NCBI GenBank assembly: GCA_964504655.1
Contig: CAZDFD010000017.1
Location: 1 to 56,981 of the forward strand
Direction of reading: 5' to 3'
Source of the DNA: JANXAZ01 sp964504655
GTDB lineage: Bacteria > Pseudomonadota > Alphaproteobacteria > Geminicoccales > Geminicoccaceae
DNA length: 56,981 nt
The position numbers and the translations under genes were made by a program. A model generated the notes under the pieces. It had not been told where the DNA came from and did not search any database. It was given only the letters and a program-made list of their open reading frames with translations. Of this stretch, positions 34,223 to 44,259 are shown piece by piece. Position 1 is the stretch's first letter, and every line of letters begins with the position of its first letter.

Positions 34223-35257
34223 GTGAGCGACCGCCTCGTGAGCGCCCTGGAGCGGGGCGAGGACCTCGACCAGAGCCTGCGGCCGCGGCGGCTCGCCGAG
34301 TTCATCGGGCAGGGCCAGCTCAAGGCCAACCTGGCGGTGTTCATCGAGGCCGCCCGCGCCCGGGGCGAGGCCCTTGACCACCTGCTGCTGGCGGGCCCAC
34401 CCGGCCTCGGCAAGACCACGCTCGCGCAGATCGTGGCGGCCGAGCTCGGCGTCGGCTTCCGCATGACCAGCGGGCCGATCGTCGCGCGCGCCGGGGATCT
34501 GGCGGCGCTGTTGACCAACCTGCAGCCGCGGGACGTGCTGTTCATCGACGAGATCCACCGCCTGCAACCGCAGGTCGAGGAAGTCCTCTACCCGGCCATG
34601 GAGGACTTCGCCCTCGACCTGATGATCGGCGAGGGCCCGGCGGCGCGCTCGGTGCGCATCGACCTCGTGCCCTTCACCCTGGTCGGCGCCACCACCCGCA
34701 CGGGCCTCCTGACGACGCCCTTGCGCGACCGCTTCGGCATCCACGCCCGGCTCGACTTCTACGGCCAGGAGGAGCTCGAGGCGATCGTGCGGCGCGGTGC
34801 CGCCCTGCTCCGGCTGGCCTTGAGCGCCGAGGGTGCCGGCGAGATCGCGCGGCGGGCGCGCGGCACGCCCAGGGTCGCCACGCGCCTCCTGCGCCGGGTC
34901 CGCGACTTCGCCACGGTGGCCGGCCGCGAGCCGGTCGACCGCGGCCTCGCCGACGAGGCGCTCGGCCGGCTCGAGGTCGACCGGCTCGGGCTCGACGCGC
35001 TCGACCGCCGCTATCTGGGCCTGATCGCCCGCGCCTATGGCGGCGGGCCGGTCGGGATCGACACGCTGGCGGCGGCCCTTTCCGAACAGCGCGACACCCT
35101 CGAGGAGACGGTCGAGCCCTTCCTCCTGCAGCAGGGGCTGCTGCAGCGCACCCCGCGCGGCCGCATGCTGACGCTCGCCGCCTGGCAGCATCTCGACCTG
35201 GCCCCGCCGCGCGGCACGCCCGACCAGCCGGCCCTGTTCGACGATCCGGCGCCGTGA
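34223..35257 (+). CDS. ruvB: Holliday junction helicase motor RuvB
   Basis: The 344-residue AAA+ ATPase drives branch migration with RuvA. Motifs are LRPRRLAEFIGQGQLKANL at the N-terminus, Walker A GPPGLGKTT near residue 61, Walker B VLFIDEIHRL, sensor 1 LVGATTRTG and the arginine finger region LRDRFGI. A C-terminal winged helix ends in EPFLLQQGLLQRTPRGR. The GTG at 34223 starts VSDRLVSALERGED, the expected N-terminus. It lies 116 bases after the Fic gene and is coupled to ybgC downstream by a 4-base overlap. Confidence 0.96.
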   Translation: MSDRLVSALERGEDLDQSLRPRRLAEFIGQGQLKANLAVFIEAARARGEALDHLLLAGPPGLGKTTLAQIVAAELGVGFRMTSGPIVARAGDLAALLTNLQPRDVLFIDEIHRLQPQVEEVLYPAMEDFALDLMIGEGPAARSVRIDLVPFTLVGATTRTGLLTTPLRDRFGIHARLDFYGQEELEAIVRRGAALLRLALSAEGAGEIARRARGTPRVATRLLRRVRDFATVAGREPVDRGLADEALGRLEVDRLGLDALDRRYLGLIARAYGGGPVGIDTLAAALSEQRDTLEETVEPFLLQQGLLQRTPRGRMLTLAAWQHLDLAPPRGTPDQPALFDDPAP

Positions 35258-35715
35258 GCGGCCCCTCCGCGCACCGGCTCGCGGTCCGCGTCTACTACGA
35301 GGACACCGACGCCGGCGGGGTGGTCTACCACGCGAGCTATCTGCGCTTCGCCGAGCGGGCCCGGACCGAGCTCCTGCGCGCGCACGGGCTGGACCACCGG
35401 ACCCTGGCCGAGCGCGCCGGCGGTCACCTCGTGGTGCGACGCTGCGTCGCCGACTTCCGGAGCCCGGCCCGGCTCGACGACCTGCTCGAGGTCGAGACCG
35501 CGGCCGCCCGGCTCGGCGGCGCCAGCCTGACGCTGGTCCAGAGCGTCCGGCGGGACGGCGCGATCCTGGCCCGGCTCGAGGTCGAGATCGCCTTCATCGG
35601 CCCGGACGGCCGGCCGCGCCGGCTGCCGGCCGCGCTGCGCGGCGCGCTGGGCGGGGCGCGCAGCGGACCGGCCCGGCGTCGTGCCGCGCTTGAGCCCCGA
35701 GGGCCGATCGTCTAA
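35254..35715 (+). CDS. ybgC: Tol-Pal-associated acyl-CoA thioesterase
   Basis: The 153-residue hotdog-fold protein has the YbgC motif VYYEDTDAGGVVYHASYLRF (residues about 13-32) with the catalytic Asp, and FAERARTELLRAHG after it. It hydrolyses acyl-CoA and accompanies Tol-Pal genes, possibly in phospholipid metabolism near the division site. The GTG start overlaps ruvB by 4 bases. The C-terminal 25 residues are Arg/Ala-rich and poorly conserved. Confidence 0.92.
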   Translation: MSGPSAHRLAVRVYYEDTDAGGVVYHASYLRFAERARTELLRAHGLDHRTLAERAGGHLVVRRCVADFRSPARLDDLLEVETAAARLGGASLTLVQSVRRDGAILARLEVEIAFIGPDGRPRRLPAALRGALGGARSGPARRRAALEPRGPIV

Positions 35716-35874
35716 ATTCGCGCGCGAAGGTCCTGCGCATCCCACGACCGTACGCGGAACGATCCCGCGCGTCGCGGTCGGGGCTGGCCGGGCCCGTGAA
35801 CGTCAGCGAACACAAGGCCGAGGCCGGTCCGGCTTGCCCGCGGGTCGAGCATCGGCGGTTGAGACGATCTCGCC

Positions 35875-36597
35875 ATGGAACCGAACGCGATCACAGCGGT
35901 CGGGGTCGGTGCCGTCGCTTCCGGCCCGAGCCTCCTGGCCCTGGTCATCCAGGCCGACGCCGTCGTCAAGACGGTGATGGCGGTGCTGCTCGTGGCCTCG
36001 ATCTGGTGCTGGGCGGTGATCGTCGAGAAGGCCTGGCGGCTGGCCCGCCTCAAGCGCCAGGCCGGCCTGTTCGAGCGCGCCTTCTGGTCGGGCGCGCCGC
36101 TCGACGAGCTCTACAAGCGGACCGCCCGCGACGTCGACCATCCGATGGCCCTCATGTTCGCCACCGGCATGGACGAGTGGCGCGAGACGCCGCAACCCGC
36201 CGACACGGCCCGGCGCGAGAGCCTGGTCGGCCGGATCGGCCGGGTCATGCGGCTGACCCTCGACCGCGAGCTGCAGCGGCTCGAGCGCCACCTGCCCTCG
36301 CTCGCGACGATCGGCTCGACCGCGCCGTTCGTGGGCCTGTTCGGCACCGTCTGGGGGATCATGAACAGCTTCCAGGCGATCGCCGCCACCAAGAACACCA
36401 CGCTCGCCGTGGTCGCCCCCGGCATCGCCGAGGCCCTGCTGGCCACCGCGCTCGGCCTCTTGGCCGCGATCCCGGCCGTGGTCGCCTACAACAAGCTCAG
36501 CCACGAGCTCGACTCCTACGCCGACCGGCTCGAGAGCTTCGCCGAGGAGTTCGGCGTCGTGGTCGCCCGCGAGCTCGACGCGCGGGCCGGCGGCTGA
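35875..36597 (+). CDS. tolQ: Tol-Pal proton channel subunit TolQ
   Basis: The 240-residue inner-membrane protein of the MotA/ExbB/TolQ family has three helices, at about 30-50, 140-165 and 178-200. Key stretches are ATIGSTAPFVGLFGTVWGIM (second helix, with the conserved Thr) and APGIAEALLATALGLLAAIP (third helix). With TolR it uses the proton gradient to energise TolA. It is separated from ybgC by 159 bases with no clear gene, so a promoter may lie there. It is followed 3 bases later by tolR. Confidence 0.96.
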   Translation: MEPNAITAVGVGAVASGPSLLALVIQADAVVKTVMAVLLVASIWCWAVIVEKAWRLARLKRQAGLFERAFWSGAPLDELYKRTARDVDHPMALMFATGMDEWRETPQPADTARRESLVGRIGRVMRLTLDRELQRLERHLPSLATIGSTAPFVGLFGTVWGIMNSFQAIAATKNTTLAVVAPGIAEALLATALGLLAAIPAVVAYNKLSHELDSYADRLESFAEEFGVVVARELDARAGG

Positions 36598-36600
36598 GCC

Positions 36601-37065
36601 GTGGCGGCGGGCCTCGCGGGCGGACGGCAGGGACGGCGCGGCCGCCGCCGGCGTCGCCCCCTGGCCGACATCAACGTGACGCCGCTCGTCGACGTCATGC
36701 TCGTGCTCCTGATCGTGTTCATGGTCACGGCGCCGCTCCTGACCACCGGTGTGGCGGTCGACCTGCCGCAGGCGCGCACCGCACCCCTGCCCGGCCAGGA
36801 CGAGCCGTTGACGGTCTCGATCAAGGGCGACGGCTCGATCTTCCTCCAGGACAGCGCGATCGCGCTCGACGAGCTCGGCCCGCGGCTGGCCGCGGTCAAG
36901 GAGCGCAACCCGGAGCTGCGGATCTTCGTGCGCGGCGACCGCACCGTCGACTATGGCCGGGTGATGGGCGTGGTCGCCGCCATCAACCGGGCGGGCGTTC
37001 TCAAGGTGGCGCTCGTCACCGAGGCGCCGCGCACCGCTGCGCTCGGCCGCGGGGAAACGCCCTGA
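36601..37065 (+). CDS. tolR: Tol-Pal proton channel subunit TolR
   Basis: The 154-residue protein has a short, very Arg-rich cytoplasmic N-terminus and one membrane helix with the proton-carrying Asp in ADINVTPLVDVMLVLLIVF. Its periplasmic ExbD-like domain includes ELRIFVRGDRTVDYGRVM. The start is a GTG at 36601, 3 bases after tolQ. It pairs with TolQ in the motor complex. Confidence 0.95.
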   Translation: MAAGLAGGRQGRRGRRRRRPLADINVTPLVDVMLVLLIVFMVTAPLLTTGVAVDLPQARTAPLPGQDEPLTVSIKGDGSIFLQDSAIALDELGPRLAAVKERNPELRIFVRGDRTVDYGRVMGVVAAINRAGVLKVALVTEAPRTAALGRGETP

Positions 37066-37108
37066 TGCGCGGCCGTCGCAGCGTGGCGGCTCGTGGCGGG
37101 CCGGCGCC

Positions 37109-38134
37109 GTGCGGCGCGCGCTGACCGTCTCGCTGGCGCTGCATCTGGCGCTCGGGGCGGTGCTGACGCTCGGCTTGGCGCGGCCGCGCGCGCTGCCGGT
37201 CGAGGAGACGGTGACGGTCGAGCTCGTGGCGGCGCCCGAGGCGGGGCCCGCCGCGACCGCCCCGGCGGCACCGGCGCAGGCGGCGCCACTGCCGCCGCGC
37301 GAGGCCGCGGCGCCGGCGCCGGCGCCCCGGCCGGAGCCGCCGCCCGACGACCCGCCGCCCGAGCCTCCGAAACCGGCCAGGGCCGAGCCGCCGCCGAGCC
37401 CGCCACCTCCGAGCCCGCCGCCGACCACCCACCAGCGAGCCGACCCACCGCCGGCGCCACAGCCGCCCAAGGCGCCGCCACCGCGGCCGCAGCCGCCGCC
37501 ACAGCCGGCCAAGGCCGAGCTCGCCAAGGAGGAGCCGCCACCGGCGCGGCCGGTCGAGAAGCCGGCGGCCGAGCGGCCGCCGCCGCCCAAGCCCAAGCCG
37601 CCGGAGCCGCCGCGGCCGACCGAAGCGGCCCCGAAGCCGCCGGCCAAGCCCGAGCCGGCCAAGCCGCAGCCGGCGAAGCCCGCCCAGGAGGACAGCTTCG
37701 CCGCGCTCCTGCGCAGCGTCGAGCGGCTCGAGCGACGGGTCCAGGCCGACCAGGCGAGCCCCGGACGGGGTCGCGCCGAGCCGCAGCCCGCGGACGCGCG
37801 CGGTGCCGCACTCCGGGCCGACCAGGCGCTCACCCAGGGCGAGATCGACGCGATCCGCCGGCAGATCGAGCGCTGCTGGAACGTGCCGGTGGGCGTGCGC
37901 GGCATCGAGACCATGCAGGTGCGGCTGCGGATCGCCATGAACCGCGACGGCAGCGTCGCCCGGGTGGGGATCGAGGACCAGGCCCGCATGGTGGCGGACC
38001 CGGCGTTCCGGACCGTGGCCGAGAGCGCGCAGCGGGCGGTCCTGACCTGCCAGCTCGTCCTGCCGGTGGAGAAGTACGATCAGTGGCGCGAGATGGTCAT
38101 GACCTTCCATCCCAAGGACGCGCTCAGCGGATGA
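37109..38134 (+). CDS. tolA: TolA-type energy transducer
   Basis: The 341-residue protein has an N-terminal anchor helix (LTVSLALHLALGAVLTLGLA) and a long Pro/Ala/Glu/Lys-rich periplasmic linker (about 45-190) in place of the usual Ala/Lys coiled coil. A C-terminal TolA III domain includes IDAIRRQIERCWNVPVG and MQVRLRIAMNRDGSV. It spans the periplasm between the TolQR motor and Pal/TolB. The GTG at 37109 is the first start in frame. The stop overlaps tolB by 4 bases. The proline-rich linker should be extended. Confidence 0.92.
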   Translation: MRRALTVSLALHLALGAVLTLGLARPRALPVEETVTVELVAAPEAGPAATAPAAPAQAAPLPPREAAAPAPAPRPEPPPDDPPPEPPKPARAEPPPSPPPPSPPPTTHQRADPPPAPQPPKAPPPRPQPPPQPAKAELAKEEPPPARPVEKPAAERPPPPKPKPPEPPRPTEAAPKPPAKPEPAKPQPAKPAQEDSFAALLRSVERLERRVQADQASPGRGRAEPQPADARGAALRADQALTQGEIDAIRRQIERCWNVPVGVRGIETMQVRLRIAMNRDGSVARVGIEDQARMVADPAFRTVAESAQRAVLTCQLVLPVEKYDQWREMVMTFHPKDALSG

Positions 38135-39456
38135 GGGGCCCCTCGGGCACGCGCCGCCGCCTGCTCGCGGCCACCGCCGGGCTCGCCGGGGCGACCCTCC
38201 TGCCGGGCTCCGGCCGCACCGCCCTCCAGCTCGACATCACCCGCGGCTTCGTCGAGCCGATGCCGATCGCGGTGAGCCCCCTGGCCGGCGACGGGCCGGC
38301 GGCGCGCGAGCGTGGCGAGGCGATCGCGGCCCTGGTCGGCGCCGATCTCGACGGCTCGGGGCTGTTCCGCACGATCGACCGCAAGGCCTACATCCAGGGG
38401 CCCGAGGAGCTGCGCGGCGTCCCCCGCTTCGCCGACTGGCGGCAGATCAACGCCCAGGCGCTGGTCACGGGCGTGGTCCGCGGCGCCGACCCGCTGTCGG
38501 TCGAGTTCCGCCTCTGGGACGTGTTCGGCGGCAGCCAGCTCAAGGGGCTCCGGCTCGACGCGCCGTCCGCCTCCTGGCGGCGGATCGGGCACAAGATCGC
38601 CGATGCGGTCTACGAGCGGCTGACCGGCGAGCGCGGCTATTTCGACACCCGGATCGCCTACATCAGCGAGACCGGCGCTGCGACGCGGCGGATCAAGCGG
38701 GTGGCGGTGATGGACCAGGACGGCGCCGGCCACGCCTTCCTCACCGACGGCGGCCAGCTCGTGCTGACCCCCCGCCTCTCGCCCGATGTCGAGCGGATCG
38801 CCTTCATGGTGTTCCGCCCGCCCTCGCCGCGGGTCGTCCTGCGCGAGCTGGCGAGCGGGCGCGAGATCGTGCTGGGCGAGTTCCCGGGCATGAGCTTCGC
38901 GCCGCGCTTCTCGCCGGACGGCAACACCCTGCTCGTGAGCCTCGCGCGCGACGGCAACACCGACCTGTTCGCCTTCGACCTCACGAGCCGGCGGCTGCGC
39001 CGGCTCACCGACGGCGCCGCGATCGACACCTCGCCCTCCTTCGCCCCGGACGGCGGCCGGATCGCCTTCAACTCCGACCGCGGCGGCTCGCCGCAGCTCT
39101 ACGTCATGGCCGCCGACGGCTCCGGCGTGCGGCGGATCAGCTTCGGCAGCGGCCGCTACGGCGAGCCCGAATGGTCGCCGCGCGGCGATCTCATCGCCTT
39201 CTCGAAGATCGAGCGCGGCTTCTTCCACATCGGCGTCATGAAGCCCGACGGCAGCGACGAGCGGCTGTTGACCCGCGCCTACCAGGACGAGAGCCCGACC
39301 TGGGCCCCGAACGGCCGGGTGGTGCTGTTCAGCCGCCAGGACCGGGCCGGCGGGCGTACCCGATTGTTCAGCATCGACGTCACCGGCTACAATCAGCGCG
39401 AGATCCCGACTCCCCTGGACGCCTCCGACCCGAACTGGTCCGCCCTCCTGCCCTGA
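38131..39456 (+). CDS. tolB: Tol-Pal periplasmic beta-propeller TolB
   Basis: The 441-residue protein starts at the ATG at 38131 (MRGPSGTRRR). A twin-Arg-like basic stretch precedes a hydrophobic export segment. The N-terminal domain (about 35-165) is followed by a six-bladed propeller with repeats such as FAPRFSPDGNTLLVSLARDG, TSPSFAPDGGRIAFNSDRGG and GEPEWSPRGDLIAFSK. The end, GYNQREIPTPLDASDPNWS, is typical of alphaproteobacterial TolB. It binds Pal and TolA in the periplasm. Confidence 0.95.
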   Translation: MRGPSGTRRRLLAATAGLAGATLLPGSGRTALQLDITRGFVEPMPIAVSPLAGDGPAARERGEAIAALVGADLDGSGLFRTIDRKAYIQGPEELRGVPRFADWRQINAQALVTGVVRGADPLSVEFRLWDVFGGSQLKGLRLDAPSASWRRIGHKIADAVYERLTGERGYFDTRIAYISETGAATRRIKRVAVMDQDGAGHAFLTDGGQLVLTPRLSPDVERIAFMVFRPPSPRVVLRELASGREIVLGEFPGMSFAPRFSPDGNTLLVSLARDGNTDLFAFDLTSRRLRRLTDGAAIDTSPSFAPDGGRIAFNSDRGGSPQLYVMAADGSGVRRISFGSGRYGEPEWSPRGDLIAFSKIERGFFHIGVMKPDGSDERLLTRAYQDESPTWAPNGRVVLFSRQDRAGGRTRLFSIDVTGYNQREIPTPLDASDPNWSALLP

Positions 39457-39525
39457 GCCCGGGTCGGGCCGTCCGGTGGATGCTTGCCCCAAGATCGACC
39501 ACAGACGAGCGAGGAACCTCGACCG

Positions 39526-40068
39526 ATGATCACCCGGACCATGCTCGCAGCCCTGGGGCTGCTCCTGCTCGCGGGCTGCAGCTCCTCCACCGACACCGCG
39601 ACCGGGGCCGCCGCCGGCAGCGCCGGCGCGGGCGCCGGGGCTCCCGGCGCCGGCGGGGTGAGCAGCTCCGAGCTCGGCGGGCCGGGCGGCGGCAGCGTCG
39701 TCCCGGGCAGCCAGCAGGACCTCGAGGTCAATGTCGGCGACCGGGTGTTCTTCGCCTTCGACAGCTCGGTCCTCGACGATGCGGCGCGCCAGACCCTGGA
39801 GCGCCAGGCGACCTGGCTCAAGCAGTTCCCGGCGGTGAGCGCCACCATCGAGGGCCACGCCGACGAGCGCGGCACGCGCGAGTACAACCTGGCTTTGGGC
39901 GATCGCCGGGCGACCGCCGCCAAGAGCTACCTCGTGGCGCTCGGGGTGACCGCCGACCGGCTGCGCACGATCTCCTACGGCAAGGAGCGGCCGGCCGACC
40001 CCGGCCACGACGAGACGGCCTGGGCGCTCAACCGCCGGGCCGTCACGGTCGTCAACGTCACCAACTGA
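39526..40068 (+). CDS. pal: Peptidoglycan-associated lipoprotein Pal
   Basis: The 180-residue protein has a lipoprotein signal with lipobox LLAGC (Cys18), a Gly/Ala-rich linker and an OmpA-type domain at about 70-178. The domain has VFFAFDSSVLDDAARQTLER, IEGHADERGTREYNLALGDR (with the Asp and Arg that hold diaminopimelate) and ISYGKERP. The ATG at 39526 is chosen because GAGGAA precedes it and the signal peptide starts there. It anchors the outer membrane to peptidoglycan and is driven by TolQRAB. Confidence 0.96.
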   Translation: MITRTMLAALGLLLLAGCSSSTDTATGAAAGSAGAGAGAPGAGGVSSSELGGPGGGSVVPGSQQDLEVNVGDRVFFAFDSSVLDDAARQTLERQATWLKQFPAVSATIEGHADERGTREYNLALGDRRATAAKSYLVALGVTADRLRTISYGKERPADPGHDETAWALNRRAVTVVNVTN

Positions 40069-40079
40069 GCGCGTCGGCG

Positions 40080-41150
40080 ATGGCACGGGTCGGCCGCCGC
40101 CCGAGCTCGCCGCGGTACCGGGGCGGGCTCGCGGCCGCCCTGGCGCTCGCCCTGGTCGCGGGATCGCCCGGGCCTGTGCGCGGCCAGCCGGCCGACGCGC
40201 AGCGCGCCGCCGCGGCCGTGGCCCGGATCGGCGAGCTCGAGGAGGAGCTGCGCCGCCTGCGCGGCCGGGTCGAGGCGCTCGAGGCCGAGCGCGACCAGCT
40301 GCGCGGGCGCCTCGAGCGGCTGCAGCGCGAGCTCGACGGGCGACTGGCGGCGCTCGAGGGCGGCCGGCCGCGCAGCGATCCCGCGGCCGAGCCGCGGCCG
40401 GGCGCACCGGCGGTGAGCCGCGGCGGGGCGCCGGCCACGGCCGCCGCGCCCTCGCCGCCGCCGACCCCGGCACCGCCGCAGACGCCGGCGCCGCCGGCGC
40501 GCCCGAGCCCGCCGACCACGGCACCGGCGACGCCGCCGCGGCCGCCCGGCCGGTCGGTGGTCGAGGAGGAGGGTGACCTGGCGGCGCGGCGCGGCTACGT
40601 GCTCGGCACCATCCCGCGCGAGGCGATCCTCGGCACCGAGCCGGCTCAAGGGGCAACCGCACCCGGCACGGCGGCTCCGGGCCCGGGCGCCCCGGGCACG
40701 GCCGGAGCGCCCAGCCAGCAGGCCGCCCGCACCCCGCCGACCGGCCCGGCGCCGGGCGGGCCGACCGCCGCCGGCCGCTACGCCGCCGCCCGCGAGCTCC
40801 TGCAGCGGGGCGAGTGGCCGGCGGCCGAGGACGCGCTGCGCCGCTACCTCGAGGACTTCCCGAACGATCCCCAGGCGCCGACCGCCGCCTATTGGCTGGG
40901 TGAGACCTACCTCGTGCGCGAGGACTGGCAGAACGCCGCCGCGACCTTCGCGCGCAACTACCGGACCTGGGGGGCGGAGGCGTCGCGCGCCCCGGACAAT
41001 CTCCTGAAGCTCGGCGTGGCGCTGGCCCGGCTCGGCGACAAGGAGAAGGCCTGCCAGACCTTCGCCGAGCTCGACCGCCGGCATCCCGGGGCCGCCGCGG
41101 CGGTGCGTCAGGCGCTCGCCCGTGAGCGCGTCGCCGCCGGCTGCAGCTGA
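40080..41150 (+). CDS. cpoB: CpoB/YbgF-type Tol-associated periplasmic protein
   Basis: In this 356-residue protein, a signal peptide ending near GPVRGQ is followed by an N-terminal coiled coil (about 45-100, ARIGELEEELRRLRGRVEAL). A Pro/Ala/Gly-rich linker of about 130 residues comes next. Three TPR units at the C-terminus include YLEDFPNDPQAPTAAYWLGE. CpoB coordinates cell-wall synthesis and Tol-driven constriction in Escherichia coli. The linker is unusually long. The 3' end overlaps tilS by 29 bases. Confidence 0.92.
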   Translation: MARVGRRPSSPRYRGGLAAALALALVAGSPGPVRGQPADAQRAAAAVARIGELEEELRRLRGRVEALEAERDQLRGRLERLQRELDGRLAALEGGRPRSDPAAEPRPGAPAVSRGGAPATAAAPSPPPTPAPPQTPAPPARPSPPTTAPATPPRPPGRSVVEEEGDLAARRGYVLGTIPREAILGTEPAQGATAPGTAAPGPGAPGTAGAPSQQAARTPPTGPAPGGPTAAGRYAAARELLQRGEWPAAEDALRRYLEDFPNDPQAPTAAYWLGETYLVREDWQNAAATFARNYRTWGAEASRAPDNLLKLGVALARLGDKEKACQTFAELDRRHPGAAAAVRQALARERVAAGCS

Positions 41151-42282
41151 GCCCGCACCACCGCTCGAAGCAGCCGAGCTCGCGGCGCTGCTCGACCGGC
41201 TGGGCCCGTTCGAGCGGCCGCCGCGCCTCGCGGTCGCGGTGTCGGGCGGTCCGGACAGCCTCGCACTCGTCCTCCTCGCCGAGGCCTGGGCGCGGGCCCG
41301 CGGCGGCTGCGTCCGCGCGCTGCACGTCGACCACGGGCTGCGGCCCGGCTCGGCGGCCGAGGCGGCGCGCCTCGTGGGCTGGCTCGCCGCCCGCGGCATC
41401 CCCTGCCGGGTCCTCGCCTGGCTCGGTCCGCACCCCTCGAGCCGGCTCCAGGAATCGGCCCGGGCGGCGCGCCTCGCCCTGCTCGAGGCGGCCTGCGCCG
41501 AGGCCGGCATCCTGCATCTCCTCCTGGCCCACCACGCCGACGACCAGCGCGAGACCGTGGCCATGCGCCGCGCCCGCCGCTCCGGGCCGGACGGGCTCGC
41601 CGGCATGGCGGCGGTGCGCGAGACCGGCCGGGTGCGGCTGTTGCGGCCGCTGCTCGGCGTGCCCAAGGCCCGGCTCGTCGCGACCCTTCTGGCGCTCGGC
41701 CAGCCCTGGCTCGAGGATCCGGGCAACCTGGCGCCGGCCTTCGAGCGCGGCCGACTGCGGCAGGCCGGGCAGGGCGGCGGGGCCGAGCTCGAGGCGATCG
41801 CCGCCTGCGGCCGGGAGCGGGCCGCGCGCGAGGCTGCCTTGGCCCGGCTCGCCGGCCGGATCCTCCGCCCCGACCCCGCCCGCGGCACCCTCGAGCTCGA
41901 CGCCGACGGGCTCGACCGGGCGGTGCCGGAGCTGGCGCTCGGCCTCCTGCGCCGGGCGCTCGCCGCGGTCGGCGGCCGGACCTACCCGCCTTCGCCGGCG
42001 GCGGCGGCGCGGCTCCTTGCCGCCCTGGTCCCGGGCGCGCCACCGCGTCGCAGCCTCGGCGGATGCCTTCTGCGCCGCCGCGGACCGAGGCTCCTGGTCG
42101 CGCCCGAGCCGGCGCGCGCCCGGCCCCGGCCGGCCGGCCCGGCCCCCGTACTCGCCGGTGCCCCCTTCGCCCCGATGTTGCTTGAGGGTACTTGCCGCCT
42201 ATGTATGATCGGCGAGGCGGCCTCCGGCAGCGTTCCGGGCGCTGGAGGGTCGGCCGGCGGAGCGGTGCTCCGCGACCGGTGA
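41122..42282 (+). CDS. tilS: tRNA(Ile)-lysidine synthase
   Basis: The 386-residue PP-loop ATPase attaches lysine to C34 of the CAU tRNA-Ile. SGGPDS is at 41-46, followed by RALHVDHGLRPGS, SRLQESARAARLALLE and LLLAHHADDQRETVAMRRAR. The GTG at 41122 lies inside the end of cpoB. The last 40 codons are unlike the family and overlie a candidate ftsH promoter, so the functional C-terminus may end earlier. The cpoB-tilS-ftsH order is common in alphaproteobacteria. Confidence 0.93.
   Translation: MSASPPAAAEPAPPLEAAELAALLDRLGPFERPPRLAVAVSGGPDSLALVLLAEAWARARGGCVRALHVDHGLRPGSAAEAARLVGWLAARGIPCRVLAWLGPHPSSRLQESARAARLALLEAACAEAGILHLLLAHHADDQRETVAMRRARRSGPDGLAGMAAVRETGRVRLLRPLLGVPKARLVATLLALGQPWLEDPGNLAPAFERGRLRQAGQGGGAELEAIAACGRERAAREAALARLAGRILRPDPARGTLELDADGLDRAVPELALGLLRRALAAVGGRTYPPSPAAAARLLAALVPGAPPRRSLGGCLLRRRGPRLLVAPEPARARPRPAGPAPVLAGAPFAPMLLEGTCRLCMIGEAASGSVPGAGGSAGGAVLRDR
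42182..42209 (+). promoter_or_regulatory. Candidate ftsH promoter inside tilS
   Basis: TTGAGG at 42182-42187 and TATGAT at 42204-42209 are separated by 16 bases, about 85 bases before the ftsH start. The CTTGAG context also resembles heat-shock sigma-32 -35 elements. An AT-richer patch in otherwise GC-rich coding sequence supports a promoter. Confidence 0.45.
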
Positions 42283-42294
42283 AGGACCGAGCCC

Positions 42295-44238
<1,944 letters not shown>

Positions 44239-44259
44239 CCGGGGGCGGGGGCCGGCGTC

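Noticed and set aside
35756..35790. GGAAC before tolQ as a further ECF promoter
   Set aside because: No CGTT lies 16-17 bases downstream, so it does not match the three good sites.
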